Shown piece by piece: positions 28,946-37,699 of a DNA stretch of 39,026 bases. The stretch comes from Candidatus Fermentibacteraceae bacterium (GTDB lineage Bacteria; Fermentibacterota; Fermentibacteria; Fermentibacterales; JCC-6), in the NCBI GenBank assembly GCA_030592635.1, contig JAUVIS010000005.1, positions 1 through 39,026 on the forward strand, written 5' to 3'. The notes beneath the pieces were generated by a model. That model was not told where the DNA came from. It did no database searches and saw only the letters and a list, made by a program, of their open reading frames with translations. A program made the translations under genes and the position numbers. The stretch's first letter is position 1. Every line of letters starts with the position of its first letter.

Positions 28946-29700
28946 TTTGGAACTCCAATAGCTCCACTCGCACTGCCGTCGGTTGACTCAGCCTCTGCTT
29001 CTTCAACCATATCAAGGATCATCTGCGCCACTTCAGGGGTCATCTCGGATTCCGCCGGAGGCGGAGGCTGGTTTTCTTCCTGATCCTCGTTGTCCTCAGG
29101 CTCTTCCTGATCCTCGTTGTCCTCAGGCTCTTCCTGATCCTCGTTGTCCTCAGGCTCTTCCTGATCCTCGTTGTCCTCGGGTTCTTCCTGATCCTCGTTG
29201 TCCTCGGGTTCTTCCTGATCCTCGTTGTCTTCAGGCTCTTCCTGATCTTCAGGGGGCGGAGGTTCGTTCTGCATCAGCCATTTGAGCGCGACTTCGTAGT
29301 TCTGGCGTACGCGTTCAGAGGATTCTCCAGAGGATAACCCGGGAAGGAGCATTTCAAGCACACTCTGTACTCCCGCATAATCACCGTTGGCCATAGCGTT
29401 GCCCAGCCGGGCGGAGGATTTTGCTTCAAGCAGGGTGTCTCCCCTGAATACATCTTCAGGAAAAATGGAGAAAAGACTGTCTGCCGTGAGAAGATCGTCC
29501 ATTGCAAAGCTCGAGACTGCATGGTTGTAGACGGCTCTGGGGTTATCAGGCATTCTTTTGAAAATCTCATTGAAGATTACAGTGGATTCTTCGTATCTGT
29601 CTTCCTCGACAAGCCCGGCTGCTTCAAGATAGAGGTCAAGGAGAGGTGTGCGATCCGGCGAGGAGACAGTGGTCATAATGAGCAGCGCTATTACCGTCAT
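28939..29700 (-). CDS. batC: BatC-like TPR protein with acidic repeats
   Basis: 253 aa. Signal-like hydrophobic N terminus, TPR helices (~20-145: YEESTVIFNEIFKRMPDNPRAVYNHAVS and following), then six perfect or near-perfect copies of EDQEEPEDN (151-204), a Pro-rich joint and a conserved C-terminal helix (MTPEVAQMILDMVEEAE). The TPR-plus-C-terminal-helix layout, with low-complexity linker, is that of BatC/BatE proteins of Bat operons. Likely periplasmic or membrane-bound adaptor for the VWA proteins. ATG overlaps the BatB stop by 4 nt and its own stop lies inside the batD start. Confidence 0.8.
   Translation of the reverse strand: MTVIALLIMTTVSSPDRTPLLDLYLEAAGLVEEDRYEESTVIFNEIFKRMPDNPRAVYNHAVSSFAMDDLLTADSLFSIFPEDVFRGDTLLEAKSSARLGNAMANGDYAGVQSVLEMLLPGLSSGESSERVRQNYEVALKWLMQNEPPPPEDQEEPEDNEDQEEPEDNEDQEEPEDNEDQEEPEDNEDQEEPEDNEDQEEPEDNEDQEENQPPPPAESEMTPEVAQMILDMVEEAEAESTDGSASGAIGVPNW
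29089..29250 (-). repeat. 27-bp tandem repeats within the BatC-like gene
   Basis: Six in-frame 27-bp units code for EDQEEPEDN (residues 151-204), nearly identical at DNA level (TCTTCCTGATCCTCGTTGTC on the plus strand) with a few synonymous changes, followed by a partial unit. Copy number changes would not shift the frame. Confidence 0.95.
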
Positions 29701-30674
29701 GACTGCTTCCTCTCAAGGGTGATGGCAGTCAATATGAGAAGAAGGGCGGCTCCAAGGAAATACTGGAATCTTCTCGCTCCGGAAGCTCCGGCTATGTTCG
29801 CGTCCGCCCGGGCGGAACTGCGGCGCAGAAGTTCGTTCACTGGTTCGGAGAGGTCTCCGGCTTCAGAAATTCTGGTGTAAAATCCCCCGGTTCTTTCAGC
29901 AAGTTCCTGCAGCCATTCCTCCTCAATAACCGTTTTTACTGTGTCTCCCTGCCAGACAAGAGGGCCGTTGTCGCCTGGAACCGTCACAGGAGTGTCACCG
30001 CCCGCTCCGACAGTGATAAGTGCCATTCTGTGCCGGCGAGCTTCATCAACAGCATCGTTCAGTGTGTAATCGTGAAATCCTCCATCGGAAAAAATTATTC
30101 CCACCTGCCCCTCCATGTCCATATCAGGCAGAGCTGTAGCCATAACATCAACAAGGTTGCTCAGTGCAGTTCCCTGTGGAAGTGAAACAGCATCTGAGGG
30201 GCTTGAGGGGATTCTGTCAAGAATGAAGTCGTTGTCAAGTGTAATAGGAACTGCAAGCCTGGCGTGACCGCTGAAGAGGACAAGACTGAATCTGGTACCC
30301 GGCATTGACCTGATAAGCCGTCTTATTTCCATAGCGGATCTGCCCAGGCGGGTAGGAGCCTCGTCATCGCTCCACATGGATCTGGATACATCAAGTGCAA
30401 TCACCACATTTTCGCCCCCGCTGGGAATATAGGCCGGGGAAGTGCCCCATACGGGACCGGCGGCAGAGAAGGCAAGAAGCACGACAGCAATGGAAATCAG
30501 CAGACGGGATATCTTATGCTGAGCCGGCGGCGTAATGCCCATTTTTTTCCAGAGTACGGGCCTGACAAATCTCCGAAGACGCTTTTCGTCATCTCTGAGC
30601 CATCGGAGTCTGAGCCACCAGTACAAGGGGCTTGCAAGAGCAAGAATAATCATCCATGGTCTCTGGAATTCCAT
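29697..30674 (-). CDS. batB: BatB-like VWA-domain membrane protein
   Basis: 325 aa from ATG 30674. Two N-terminal membrane segments (~6-20 and ~57-78), a von Willebrand A domain with metal-site motif DVSRS (95-99), a later TAL and FSDGG, and a C-terminal membrane helix (~RFQYFLGAALLLILTAI). Typical BatB layout. VWA domains bind partner proteins through a metal ion; here probably at the periplasmic side of the inner membrane. The start is chosen over upstream codons because AGGAGGG is well placed and ATG overlaps the BatA stop (TAATG). Confidence 0.88.
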   Translation of the reverse strand: MEFQRPWMIILALASPLYWWLRLRWLRDDEKRLRRFVRPVLWKKMGITPPAQHKISRLLISIAVVLLAFSAAGPVWGTSPAYIPSGGENVVIALDVSRSMWSDDEAPTRLGRSAMEIRRLIRSMPGTRFSLVLFSGHARLAVPITLDNDFILDRIPSSPSDAVSLPQGTALSNLVDVMATALPDMDMEGQVGIIFSDGGFHDYTLNDAVDEARRHRMALITVGAGGDTPVTVPGDNGPLVWQGDTVKTVIEEEWLQELAERTGGFYTRISEAGDLSEPVNELLRRSSARADANIAGASGARRFQYFLGAALLLILTAITLERKQS

Positions 30675-31618
30675 TACTGCCCCCCTCCTGTTATGCGGAA
30701 TGTTTTCCATCTGGAAAACTCACCGACCGCAAGCAGAAGAAGTCCCCAGATCAGCCAGCCAAGGTAGTGATCCCTGTAAATGAAAAGCCCGTGCTCCGGA
30801 AGAGTTGATGCTTCCAGAGAGTCTATGGAAGCATATACACTTTCAAGGTCATCTTTGTTGTAAACATTGAAAAGTCTGCCGTTGTTAAGCTCTGCTATGG
30901 AGGAAAGGGTTTCCCGATCAACCTCGTACCCGCTGTTTTCCATGCCGATGGCTACAGTATAAACTGCGATACTGTCCCCGTGCAGAATGCTGACTGCTTC
31001 CGCGACAGTTATGGGATCCACAACACCGGCGGTTTCCACTCCGTCAGAGAGAAGGACAATCACACGCCTGTCTGTGCTGGAAGAACCAAGTCCGCGGGCA
31101 GCAGTGGCAAGCCCGGATCCGATAGCGGTACCGTCGGTTAAAAAACCCAGTTCAGCACTGGTTATGAATCTGGTCAGTGTAGAGTGGTCAAATGTGGGAG
31201 GGCATATCGTGATTGGCTCTGCCGCATAGAGAACAAGCCCTATTCTGTCGTTGGGCCGGTCTTCAATAAATTCAAGAGCTGCGTCTTTTGCTGCTTCAAG
31301 TCTGTTGGGGTTGTAGTCTTCAGCCAGCATGCTTGTGGAAACATCCAGAGCTATAACAATGTCAACTCCCTCTCCCGCGTCGGGAAGTCTCTCAAACCCG
31401 CTTTGAGGTCTTGCCAGCGCTATGATCAGAAAAAGGAGACCGATCCACGGGATGAATACTGTAAAAAACCCTCCCGAGGTTACAGTTGGTGTGCCTGTGA
31501 AAGGACCTGTGAATACTGCCCCCCTTTTCCCGGAGGAAGTATTTTTCCTGATAATTAATGCAACAAAGGCTATCGCAGGATAGAGAAAGAGAATTGGCCA
31601 GAGGGCGAATCTTATCAT
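30674..31618 (-). CDS. batA: BatA-like VWA-domain membrane protein
   Basis: About 314 aa. Two N-terminal membrane segments (~5-22 and ~50-68), VWA domain with DVSTS metal motif (92-96), FLTDGTAIGSGL, LLSDGVE, and a C-terminal membrane helix (YLGWLIWGLLLLAVGEF). It is more canonical than its neighbour BatB. ATG 31618 overlaps the stop of the upstream gene (ATGA) and has GAGGAG ~10 nt before; GTG 31627 is in frame but its ribosome site would be too close. Predicted client or partner of the MoxR ATPase encoded upstream. Confidence 0.9.
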   Translation of the reverse strand: MIRFALWPILFLYPAIAFVALIIRKNTSSGKRGAVFTGPFTGTPTVTSGGFFTVFIPWIGLLFLIIALARPQSGFERLPDAGEGVDIVIALDVSTSMLAEDYNPNRLEAAKDAALEFIEDRPNDRIGLVLYAAEPITICPPTFDHSTLTRFITSAELGFLTDGTAIGSGLATAARGLGSSSTDRRVIVLLSDGVETAGVVDPITVAEAVSILHGDSIAVYTVAIGMENSGYEVDRETLSSIAELNNGRLFNVYNKDDLESVYASIDSLEASTLPEHGLFIYRDHYLGWLIWGLLLLAVGEFSRWKTFRITGGGQ

Positions 31619-32454
31619 CCGGACCACTCTCCTCTCAACTTTGCCAGTCTTCGGATAAAGCCTTCTGCCCGTTCCCGGGAACTGCCCCAGTCAGCGTATC
31701 GCTGAAGAGTTGTTTCCCTGATGACCGGTGATGCCTGCTCAAGAAACTTGCGTCCCTTTGCGGTTGATGAAAGAGTCCCTGCAATCTGATTAAGTGTGAG
31801 CGCTCTGTTCACCACGCCGAACTTCCCGGCGACTGTCGCTCTTAACTGTGCGTCAATCTCTGAGTACAGATATACCCAGTGGCCGTGTATGAAGTGTTCG
31901 GATTCAAGCAGGGCAAGCGCTTCGTTTTCCGCTGCTTTTCCAGAGGGAATATGAACTGCGGGCTCTGTATGGATGGAGTTCTTATTATTATTTCGCCTTA
32001 TCAGGAAGAATACAAGCGTTGCTGCAACAACAACTCCAGTTATGACCCACAGCCAGGGGAATCCGGGTGGTGTGCCCCAGACAAGCCAGAAAGATACACT
32101 TCTCGCGTAGTCTTCAGGAAGTCCCGGTGGAATGTTCATACAGCCCGGAAACGGGGGGAAAGACGGGATCATAACAGAATCCGGGAACCAGCCGGTGACA
32201 ACAGTCAGAGGAGGTTCCATGTAGAGAGTGTCTCCGGTATCGTTCCATGCGGTGAGAACCGGAAGCGGCAGGCTGTCGGAAAATGTCAGTGGCACAATTA
32301 CAAAGACACCGCAGTCGGCCTCAAGAACAGAAAACAGGGTATCGGATTTGAGTTCTTCACATGAAAAACCCTGTGGAATTGCGTAATCCACTTCAAAGGG
32401 CAGACCGGGATATGCATTTGAAACTGTTGAAAGAAGAAGAAGGATGTGAAGCAT
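31615..32454 (-). CDS. membrane protein of Bat operon (DUF4381-like)
   Basis: 279 aa. Signal peptide (1-14), a periplasmic domain to ~130, one transmembrane helix (132-153), and a cytoplasmic region whose helices (LALLESEHFIHGHWVYLYSEIDAQLRATV, then RYADWGSSRERAEGFIRRL) resemble the soluble tail of DUF4381-type proteins that sit between DUF58 and batA. Function unknown. ATG overlaps the DUF58 stop by one base (TGATG). Family assignment rests on layout and position more than on sharp motifs. Confidence 0.6.
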   Translation of the reverse strand: MLHILLLLSTVSNAYPGLPFEVDYAIPQGFSCEELKSDTLFSVLEADCGVFVIVPLTFSDSLPLPVLTAWNDTGDTLYMEPPLTVVTGWFPDSVMIPSFPPFPGCMNIPPGLPEDYARSVSFWLVWGTPPGFPWLWVITGVVVAATLVFFLIRRNNNKNSIHTEPAVHIPSGKAAENEALALLESEHFIHGHWVYLYSEIDAQLRATVAGKFGVVNRALTLNQIAGTLSSTAKGRKFLEQASPVIRETTLQRYADWGSSRERAEGFIRRLAKLRGEWSG

Positions 32455-33341
32455 CAGTGGGCTCTCCTTTTCTTTCTGAGATGAAAGAATCTTCTCAGTG
32501 GAAGAATCAGGTCATCAGCTGTAGATATGCTTACAACATCAAGTTTTGTGCGTTTGCAGAGCATTTCCCTTTTAGAAGTCTGCTCCTGTACCTGTGCGGT
32601 AAAGGCTCTCTGCCAGGCGGGTGAGGAAGTGTTAACCACCGATTCCTTCCCGGATTCCGGATCTCTGAATCTGATTCTTCCAATATCAGGTACCCGAAGT
32701 TCTCTGGGATCGAAAACATGAATCCCGACCATGTCGTGTTTGCGGGAGAAAACTTTAAGTTGCCTCTCTCCTTTTGATCCGAACATGAAGTCGCTTACCA
32801 GAAAAATCAGAGCCCGTTTCTTCAAGACTCTTCCAAGAAAGCGCAGAGCATTTTCTACATCTGCCCTTTCCTGATGGTCGCTGGCTTCAAGCACCCTGCG
32901 GATTATGGCCAGAGAGTGGGCTCTGCCTTTATCAGGCGGCATGTAATCGTGAACCTTGTCACCATAAGTGAGAAGCCCGACTCTGTCATTACTTCTTGCT
33001 GCGGAAAGAGCGAGCACAGCGGCTGTTTCAGCGACCCGGTCCGCCTTGGTGATGTTGACGGATCCGAAGTTGAGACTGCCGGAAACATCAACAACAAGCA
33101 TAACAAGAAGCTCGCGCTCCTCGGTGAGCAGCTTTATAAACGGGGAGTTGGATCTGGCTGTTACATTCCAGTCAATGAGCCTGGGATCATCGCCCTCCAC
33201 ATAGGGTCTGTAGTCGCTGAATTCCATACCCTGTCCGCGAAAAACTGAGCGGTAGTCTCCTCCCACCAGTTGATCAACAAGCTTTCTGGTATGGATCTCA
33301 ATTCTTTGTACCCTCCGGAAGAGGCTGTGAGCAGTTTCCAT
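32454..33341 (-). CDS. DUF58 protein (VWA-like) of MoxR/Bat operon
   Basis: 295 aa. The DUF58 signature GMEFSDYRPYVEGDDPRLIDWNVTAR spans ~38-63, followed by a VWA-like fold with VVDVSGSLNFG (83-93, metal-site DxSxS pattern) and a later LVSDF strand. DUF58 proteins almost always sit directly after MoxR ATPases and are thought to be their partners. Start ATG 33341 lies 5 nt after the moxR stop, with AAAAGG upstream. Confidence 0.9.
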   Translation of the reverse strand: METAHSLFRRVQRIEIHTRKLVDQLVGGDYRSVFRGQGMEFSDYRPYVEGDDPRLIDWNVTARSNSPFIKLLTEERELLVMLVVDVSGSLNFGSVNITKADRVAETAAVLALSAARSNDRVGLLTYGDKVHDYMPPDKGRAHSLAIIRRVLEASDHQERADVENALRFLGRVLKKRALIFLVSDFMFGSKGERQLKVFSRKHDMVGIHVFDPRELRVPDIGRIRFRDPESGKESVVNTSSPAWQRAFTAQVQEQTSKREMLCKRTKLDVVSISTADDLILPLRRFFHLRKKRRAH

Positions 33342-33346
33342 TGAAA

Positions 33347-34345
33347 TTACCTTTTTGTTACAGGAACCTTGTCAAGGATGCTCGTGAGCATTTCCTCGAC
33401 AGTAACTTCTTCAGCCTCCGCTTCGAAAGATCGGATAATCCGGTGACGAAGCACATCCATAGCCACTTCCTTTACGAGATCAGGAGTTACAAATGCCTGA
33501 CCCGTAAGCAGTGCTCTTGATCTGGCGGCGGCCAGAATTGAAAGAGATCCCCGGGGGCTGGCGCCAACTGTAATCAGATCCTCAAGGTCGCGAAGCCTGT
33601 GGAGTTTAGGATGCCTGGTAGCGTCAACCAGCCTGACCGCGTAATCCATAATGTTTTCTTCCACAAGTATCCGCTTTGAAAGATTCTGCAGTTCACAAAG
33701 CTTATCAGTAGTCAGAACAGGTGATGCTGATGGCTTGTCTATACCGCCCATGCGTTTCAGAATTTCAATCTCTTCGTCAGGAGTGGGGTAAGTAATGATC
33801 AACTTCATCATGAATCGATCAATCTGCGCCTCGGGAAGAGGGTAAGTTCCCTCCTGCTCTATGGGGTTCTGGGTAGCCATTACAAAGAAGGGTTTCGGGA
33901 GCGGGTGTGTAACACCTCCGAAAGTAACCTGTCTCTCCTCCATTGCTTCCAGAAGGGCACTCTGAACCTTGGCCGGGGCTCTGTTAATCTCATCCGCCAG
34001 TATCATCTGAGCAAATATCGGCCCCATTCTCTCCACAAATGTACCTTTGGCGGGCTGGTAGATCATGGTTCCTGTAATGTCAGCGGGGAGAATATCGGGA
34101 GTGAACTGGATACGGCTGAAATCAGCATTAAGGCATTTTGAAAGGGTGCTTGCGGCAAGGGTTTTGGCAAGACCGGGTACTCCCTCGATAAGCACATGTC
34201 CGTCTGAAAGAAGCGCAGTCATTAGACCAATCCTGAATTCCTCCTGACCTACAATAACTCCCGAGAACTGTTTTCTTATCTCTTCCAGTAAACCTGAAGC
34301 TTCAGCGACCTCTTTTTCTATCTGTTCAACTCTTTCCCTGGCCAT
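33347..34345 (-). CDS. moxR: MoxR-family AAA+ ATPase
   Basis: 332 aa. Walker A GVPGLAKT (55-62), Walker B ILADEINRAP (115-124), sensor-1 region FVMATQNPIEQEGTYPLPEAQIDRF, and a C-terminal helical lid. MoxR ATPases act as chaperone-like remodelers for VWA proteins; three VWA-type partners (DUF58, BatA, BatB) follow in the same operon. ATG overlaps the upstream stop (TAATG) with GGAGGA before it. Confidence 0.95.
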   Translation of the reverse strand: MARERVEQIEKEVAEASGLLEEIRKQFSGVIVGQEEFRIGLMTALLSDGHVLIEGVPGLAKTLAASTLSKCLNADFSRIQFTPDILPADITGTMIYQPAKGTFVERMGPIFAQMILADEINRAPAKVQSALLEAMEERQVTFGGVTHPLPKPFFVMATQNPIEQEGTYPLPEAQIDRFMMKLIITYPTPDEEIEILKRMGGIDKPSASPVLTTDKLCELQNLSKRILVEENIMDYAVRLVDATRHPKLHRLRDLEDLITVGASPRGSLSILAAARSRALLTGQAFVTPDLVKEVAMDVLRHRIIRSFEAEAEEVTVEEMLTSILDKVPVTKR

Positions 34346-35694
34346 TACAATTCCTCCCGGGCTGTCTGAAGTATGGTTCTCATTTTCTGCTCGTATTCTT
34401 TCAGCTGATCAAGAGTTCCAGCCTCGAAGCGCATTACAAGTACCGGCTGGGTGTTGGAAGCTCTGAGCAAACCCCATCCATTCCTGTATTCAACTCTTAC
34501 ACCGTCAATACCGTTAAATGTGCAGTTCCTCTTCCTCAGTATCTGCTTCACCTTCTCAACAAGAGCGAATTTTATTGAGTCATCGCATTCTTCCCTGATT
34601 TCCGGAGTGGCCATGACCGGCGGCAGATGTGAGGTAAGAGAGGAAACCGGACCGGCTGTTTTTTCCGCTATTTCAAGGAATCTAAGAGTTGCGTAAAGAG
34701 CATCATCATAGCCGTAATATCTGTCACGGAAGAATATATGACCACTCATCTCCCCGGCGAGGAGAGCGTTTTCTCTGACCATTCCCTCCTTGATTATGGA
34801 GTGGCCTGTGGGAAGCATAAGTGCTCTGCCGCCCCTGGCTTCAACATCGGAGAAAAAAACGCTGGAAGCTTTGACCTCACTGATAATTGTTGCTCCGGGA
34901 TTATCAATAAGTAGTGCGCCCGCAAGTACACAGAGAATCCTGTCACCGAAAATCACATCGCCGTTCTCATCAACAATCCCGAGTCGATCAGCATCACCGT
35001 CGAATGCGATACCCAGATCGCACTTCTCTCTGACAACGGTCGCTCTGAGAACTTCGAGATTTTTCATTACAGTTGGATCGGGATGGTGGTTTGGAAAAGT
35101 GCCGTCAGGGGCGCAGAAAAGAGGGACAACCCTGTGTCCAAGTTGCGTGAGCAGATCAACAGCGCAGTCTCCGCCGGTGCCATTACCCGCATCCACTGCT
35201 ATCTTCAGGGAAACCGGAGGGGCAAATTCAGATCGGAGCCTGTCCATGTATGCTTCCCGGACACTGGTTTTTTTCATTTCAGGTATTGAGTTTTTTACTT
35301 CCGCCGTTGTTTCTATCGTTGTCTGGATGTCTGCTATGGCATCTCCCCAGAGGGTGTGAAGCCCTCTCATGGTTTTGAAACCATTGTACTCTGCTGGATT
35401 ATGACTTCCGGTGATCATTACTGTAATGTCAGGCTTCAGAGTGTATGCCGCGAAATATGTCATTGGAGTGGTCTGCTCACCGAGATCCACCACTCTGCAG
35501 CCCGCTGCCGCAGCTCCCCGAGCCAGTTGATCCCTCAGTCGTATTCCGCTTGGCCTGCAGTCCCTTCCTATGGCCACTGTACCTCTGCCGGCCATTTCTC
35601 CGAGAACAAAGCCCAGCTTTGATACTGTATCATTGTCAAGATCCCGATCCGCCACTCCCCGTATATCGTATTTCCTGAAAATTTCCCTGTTCAT
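34345..35694 (-). CDS. manB: phosphomannomutase/phosphoglucomutase
   Basis: 449 aa of the alpha-D-phosphohexomutase family: catalytic TGSHNP (95-100, phospho-Ser97), metal loop DGDADR (232-237), sugar-binding GEMSGHIFF (~314-322) and C-terminal phosphate site RASNTQP. Interconverts hexose-1- and hexose-6-phosphates for nucleotide-sugar supply (AlgC/ManB type). The family does not allow mannose versus glucose preference to be read from sequence alone. ATG overlaps the upstream stop (ATGA), with GGGAGAAA as ribosome site. Its product could feed the surface and periplasmic glycan enzymes found elsewhere in the window. Confidence 0.9.
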   Translation of the reverse strand: MNREIFRKYDIRGVADRDLDNDTVSKLGFVLGEMAGRGTVAIGRDCRPSGIRLRDQLARGAAAAGCRVVDLGEQTTPMTYFAAYTLKPDITVMITGSHNPAEYNGFKTMRGLHTLWGDAIADIQTTIETTAEVKNSIPEMKKTSVREAYMDRLRSEFAPPVSLKIAVDAGNGTGGDCAVDLLTQLGHRVVPLFCAPDGTFPNHHPDPTVMKNLEVLRATVVREKCDLGIAFDGDADRLGIVDENGDVIFGDRILCVLAGALLIDNPGATIISEVKASSVFFSDVEARGGRALMLPTGHSIIKEGMVRENALLAGEMSGHIFFRDRYYGYDDALYATLRFLEIAEKTAGPVSSLTSHLPPVMATPEIREECDDSIKFALVEKVKQILRKRNCTFNGIDGVRVEYRNGWGLLRASNTQPVLVMRFEAGTLDQLKEYEQKMRTILQTAREEL

Positions 35695-36476
35695 GAATTT
35701 TCTCCCGCAAGGGGCAGAATCAGAGTGATACGCCCGTTTTCCATATCTGCGCTCAACCAGCCTCCGTGTGAGGATGCTACGAGCCTGATAAATCCCGCTC
35801 CCAGAAGATCCTGATCTTCCGGTACATGTTGTTTTACGCTTTCCCAGCGTGTTTCCAGTTCCATGTTGTTTTGCGCTCTCAGCTCAACGCTCATTACTGT
35901 TCCCGGATCTGCCCTTTTAAGTGTCTCCCTGAGAATTGATGAAACTGTTTCATGAAGCTGTGGTTTATTTCCGATGACATCTGCGCTTCCGCAAATTGCT
36001 ACAGAAAGGGAGACCAGCTTGTCCGCCGCGTTCTCGGAAATATCCATGGCTGCCTCTGAAATGATCTCATCCATATGAACTGTTTCAGTTCCGGCGGGTA
36101 CATCAGTTTCCCGGATGGAATCATCACTCATTAATGATATTTCTTCAAAAACACCAAGAACCCTGATCAGCGACCTGACTTCATCGGAGAGCGTTGTTAA
36201 ATCATTGAGAATATTATCCGGAATCCCGCCATCAATACTGGTCAGTCTGCTGGATGATGCCTCAATTGCCTTTAGTGGAGCTGCGAGTACATCACTTATT
36301 CGGCTGAGAAAGCGTGTTTTCAGGATTTCAAGAGAGGCCAGTTCACGGCTTGAATCAGCCAGCAGTTTTTCAAGCCTTTTCACTGCTTTTACCTGTTTAT
36401 CAAGCTTGTAATGAATGATTCCGATAGAGATAATCAGAATGGTAAAGATTCCTGCGGCCAGCGGCAGAGGCATCAT
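35691..36476 (-). CDS. histidine-kinase-like protein lacking the phospho-acceptor His
   Basis: 261 aa. One N-terminal membrane helix (~5-22), a coiled linker, then a dimerisation helix FLSRISDVLAAPLKAIE (56-72) that matches the HisKA H-box (F-x-x-x-I-SHELRTPL) with Asp62 where the His should be. The C-terminal region (KPQLHETVSSILRETL, DLLGAGFIRLVASSHGG, GRITLILPL) follows an HATPase-like order, but the N-box Asn and the clear DxGxG motif are missing. It therefore looks like a pseudo-kinase or sensor/scaffold. ATGA overlap with the upstream gene and the downstream mutase gene shows coupled translation. No response regulator is adjacent. Confidence 0.65.
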   Translation of the reverse strand: MMPLPLAAGIFTILIISIGIIHYKLDKQVKAVKRLEKLLADSSRELASLEILKTRFLSRISDVLAAPLKAIEASSSRLTSIDGGIPDNILNDLTTLSDEVRSLIRVLGVFEEISLMSDDSIRETDVPAGTETVHMDEIISEAAMDISENAADKLVSLSVAICGSADVIGNKPQLHETVSSILRETLKRADPGTVMSVELRAQNNMELETRWESVKQHVPEDQDLLGAGFIRLVASSHGGWLSADMENGRITLILPLAGENS

Positions 36477-37699
36477 GGCAATTCCCCGATTGAAGATAAG
36501 GAAGTAACTTTCGCGCCGGTTATTTCTCTAATTGTATTGAGAGCGTATTCATCCAGTGTAACGCCATTGTGATTAAACATCACAGAAGGGAGGAACACTG
36601 TTTCACCGCGTGCATGGTGTTGTTTTGCAGCATTCAGAACATCTTCTCCGGATAAAAGGCCCGCAACGCTCACCAGAGAACCCATCAGGGTGTTTTCAAC
36701 TGGAATTACGCGGTAGTCGGAACCTGTCACTGTTTTCCTGATAAATGGAGCAGCCATGGTGCCGGTGATTATCATACCGCTTCCAGAGAACTTCCGGCTG
36801 CGGCAGTCACTTATCATTTCTGCAAGAAGACCGATTCCGTTGGCGGTAAGGGAACAGTCATTGTAAAAACTCACAGGAGGAATTTTCTTTTCTGTAATTG
36901 CATAGTATTCATCGGCGGGATACACCCAGGGTGTTCCTTTTTCTTCGAGCGCCTTTCTCTGCCACTTTTCAATCAGCATGAGGGTTCGTTCAGCCTGTTC
37001 TCTGCCGGGTCGGGCAAGCGGTTCAAGGTCCTTTCGCCATTTCGTGAGACCGACAGGAACAATTCCAAGGATTTTTACATTCGGACAATCGAAAAGGTCA
37101 GCAATGGTGTTTTCCAGTCTCCGGTCATCGTTCCAGCCGGGAACTTCAACTATCTGGGCCTGTATCTCAATTCCACTTTCAGCAAGGATGTCGATTTGAG
37201 GAAGAATCTCAACCGGCCCCGGTAACCCCAGCATTTTACCTCTGAGAACAGGGTCAGTTGTCTGTACTGAAACATGAAGAGAAGAAAACCCTCTGGCTAC
37301 GGCTTCATCAGTTTGTCGGGGGGTCAGTGTAATGTATGTCCCCTTGAGAAAAGAATATCTTACATCATCATCTTTCAAAAGAAGAGATTTTCTCAATCCG
37401 GGGGGCTGCTGGTCAACGAAGCAGAAAATGCACCTGTTTCCGCACTTTCTTGCCTGTGAACCCTCAAGTTCAATTCCCCATTGCACTCCCGGTCTTCGTT
37501 TAAGATTGATTCTTCTGCGAAGCGGGCCCCGGCTGAAATACAAAGAAACAGCTGATCCGGACGATGTCGCAAGAAGATCCACCCAGTCTCTTACCTGTGA
37601 ATTATTACATGATATCAATCTGTCCCCGGGCCGGAGACCGGCTCTTGAAGCAGGTGAAACGGGTTGTACTCTGAGGATTGATGTTCCCTGGAAAGTCAT
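36473..37699 (-). CDS. DUF512 radical-SAM-like protein with N-terminal PDZ domain
   Basis: 408 aa. A PDZ-like domain (1-~70: ILRVQPVSPASRAGLRPGDRLI) is followed by a radical-SAM-type cluster motif CGNRCIFCFVDQ (Cys86, 90, 93) and the DUF512 C-terminal region (ITGTMAAPFI, GSLVSVAGLLSGEDVL, LPSVMFNHNGVTLDEY). The family is widespread in anaerobes and has no settled function. Its motif is CxxxCxxC, as in other radical SAM enzymes. ATG 37699 directly abuts the upstream stop. Confidence 0.9.
   Translation of the reverse strand: MTFQGTSILRVQPVSPASRAGLRPGDRLISCNNSQVRDWVDLLATSSGSAVSLYFSRGPLRRRINLKRRPGVQWGIELEGSQARKCGNRCIFCFVDQQPPGLRKSLLLKDDDVRYSFLKGTYITLTPRQTDEAVARGFSSLHVSVQTTDPVLRGKMLGLPGPVEILPQIDILAESGIEIQAQIVEVPGWNDDRRLENTIADLFDCPNVKILGIVPVGLTKWRKDLEPLARPGREQAERTLMLIEKWQRKALEEKGTPWVYPADEYYAITEKKIPPVSFYNDCSLTANGIGLLAEMISDCRSRKFSGSGMIITGTMAAPFIRKTVTGSDYRVIPVENTLMGSLVSVAGLLSGEDVLNAAKQHHARGETVFLPSVMFNHNGVTLDEYALNTIREITGAKVTSLSSIGELP

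Noticed and set aside
28983-29285. Plus-strand frame with a Pro-Asp-Arg-Cys-Pro repeat
   Set aside because: It is the antisense of the 27-bp repeats of the BatC-like gene, which has the proper TPR domain and operon position.
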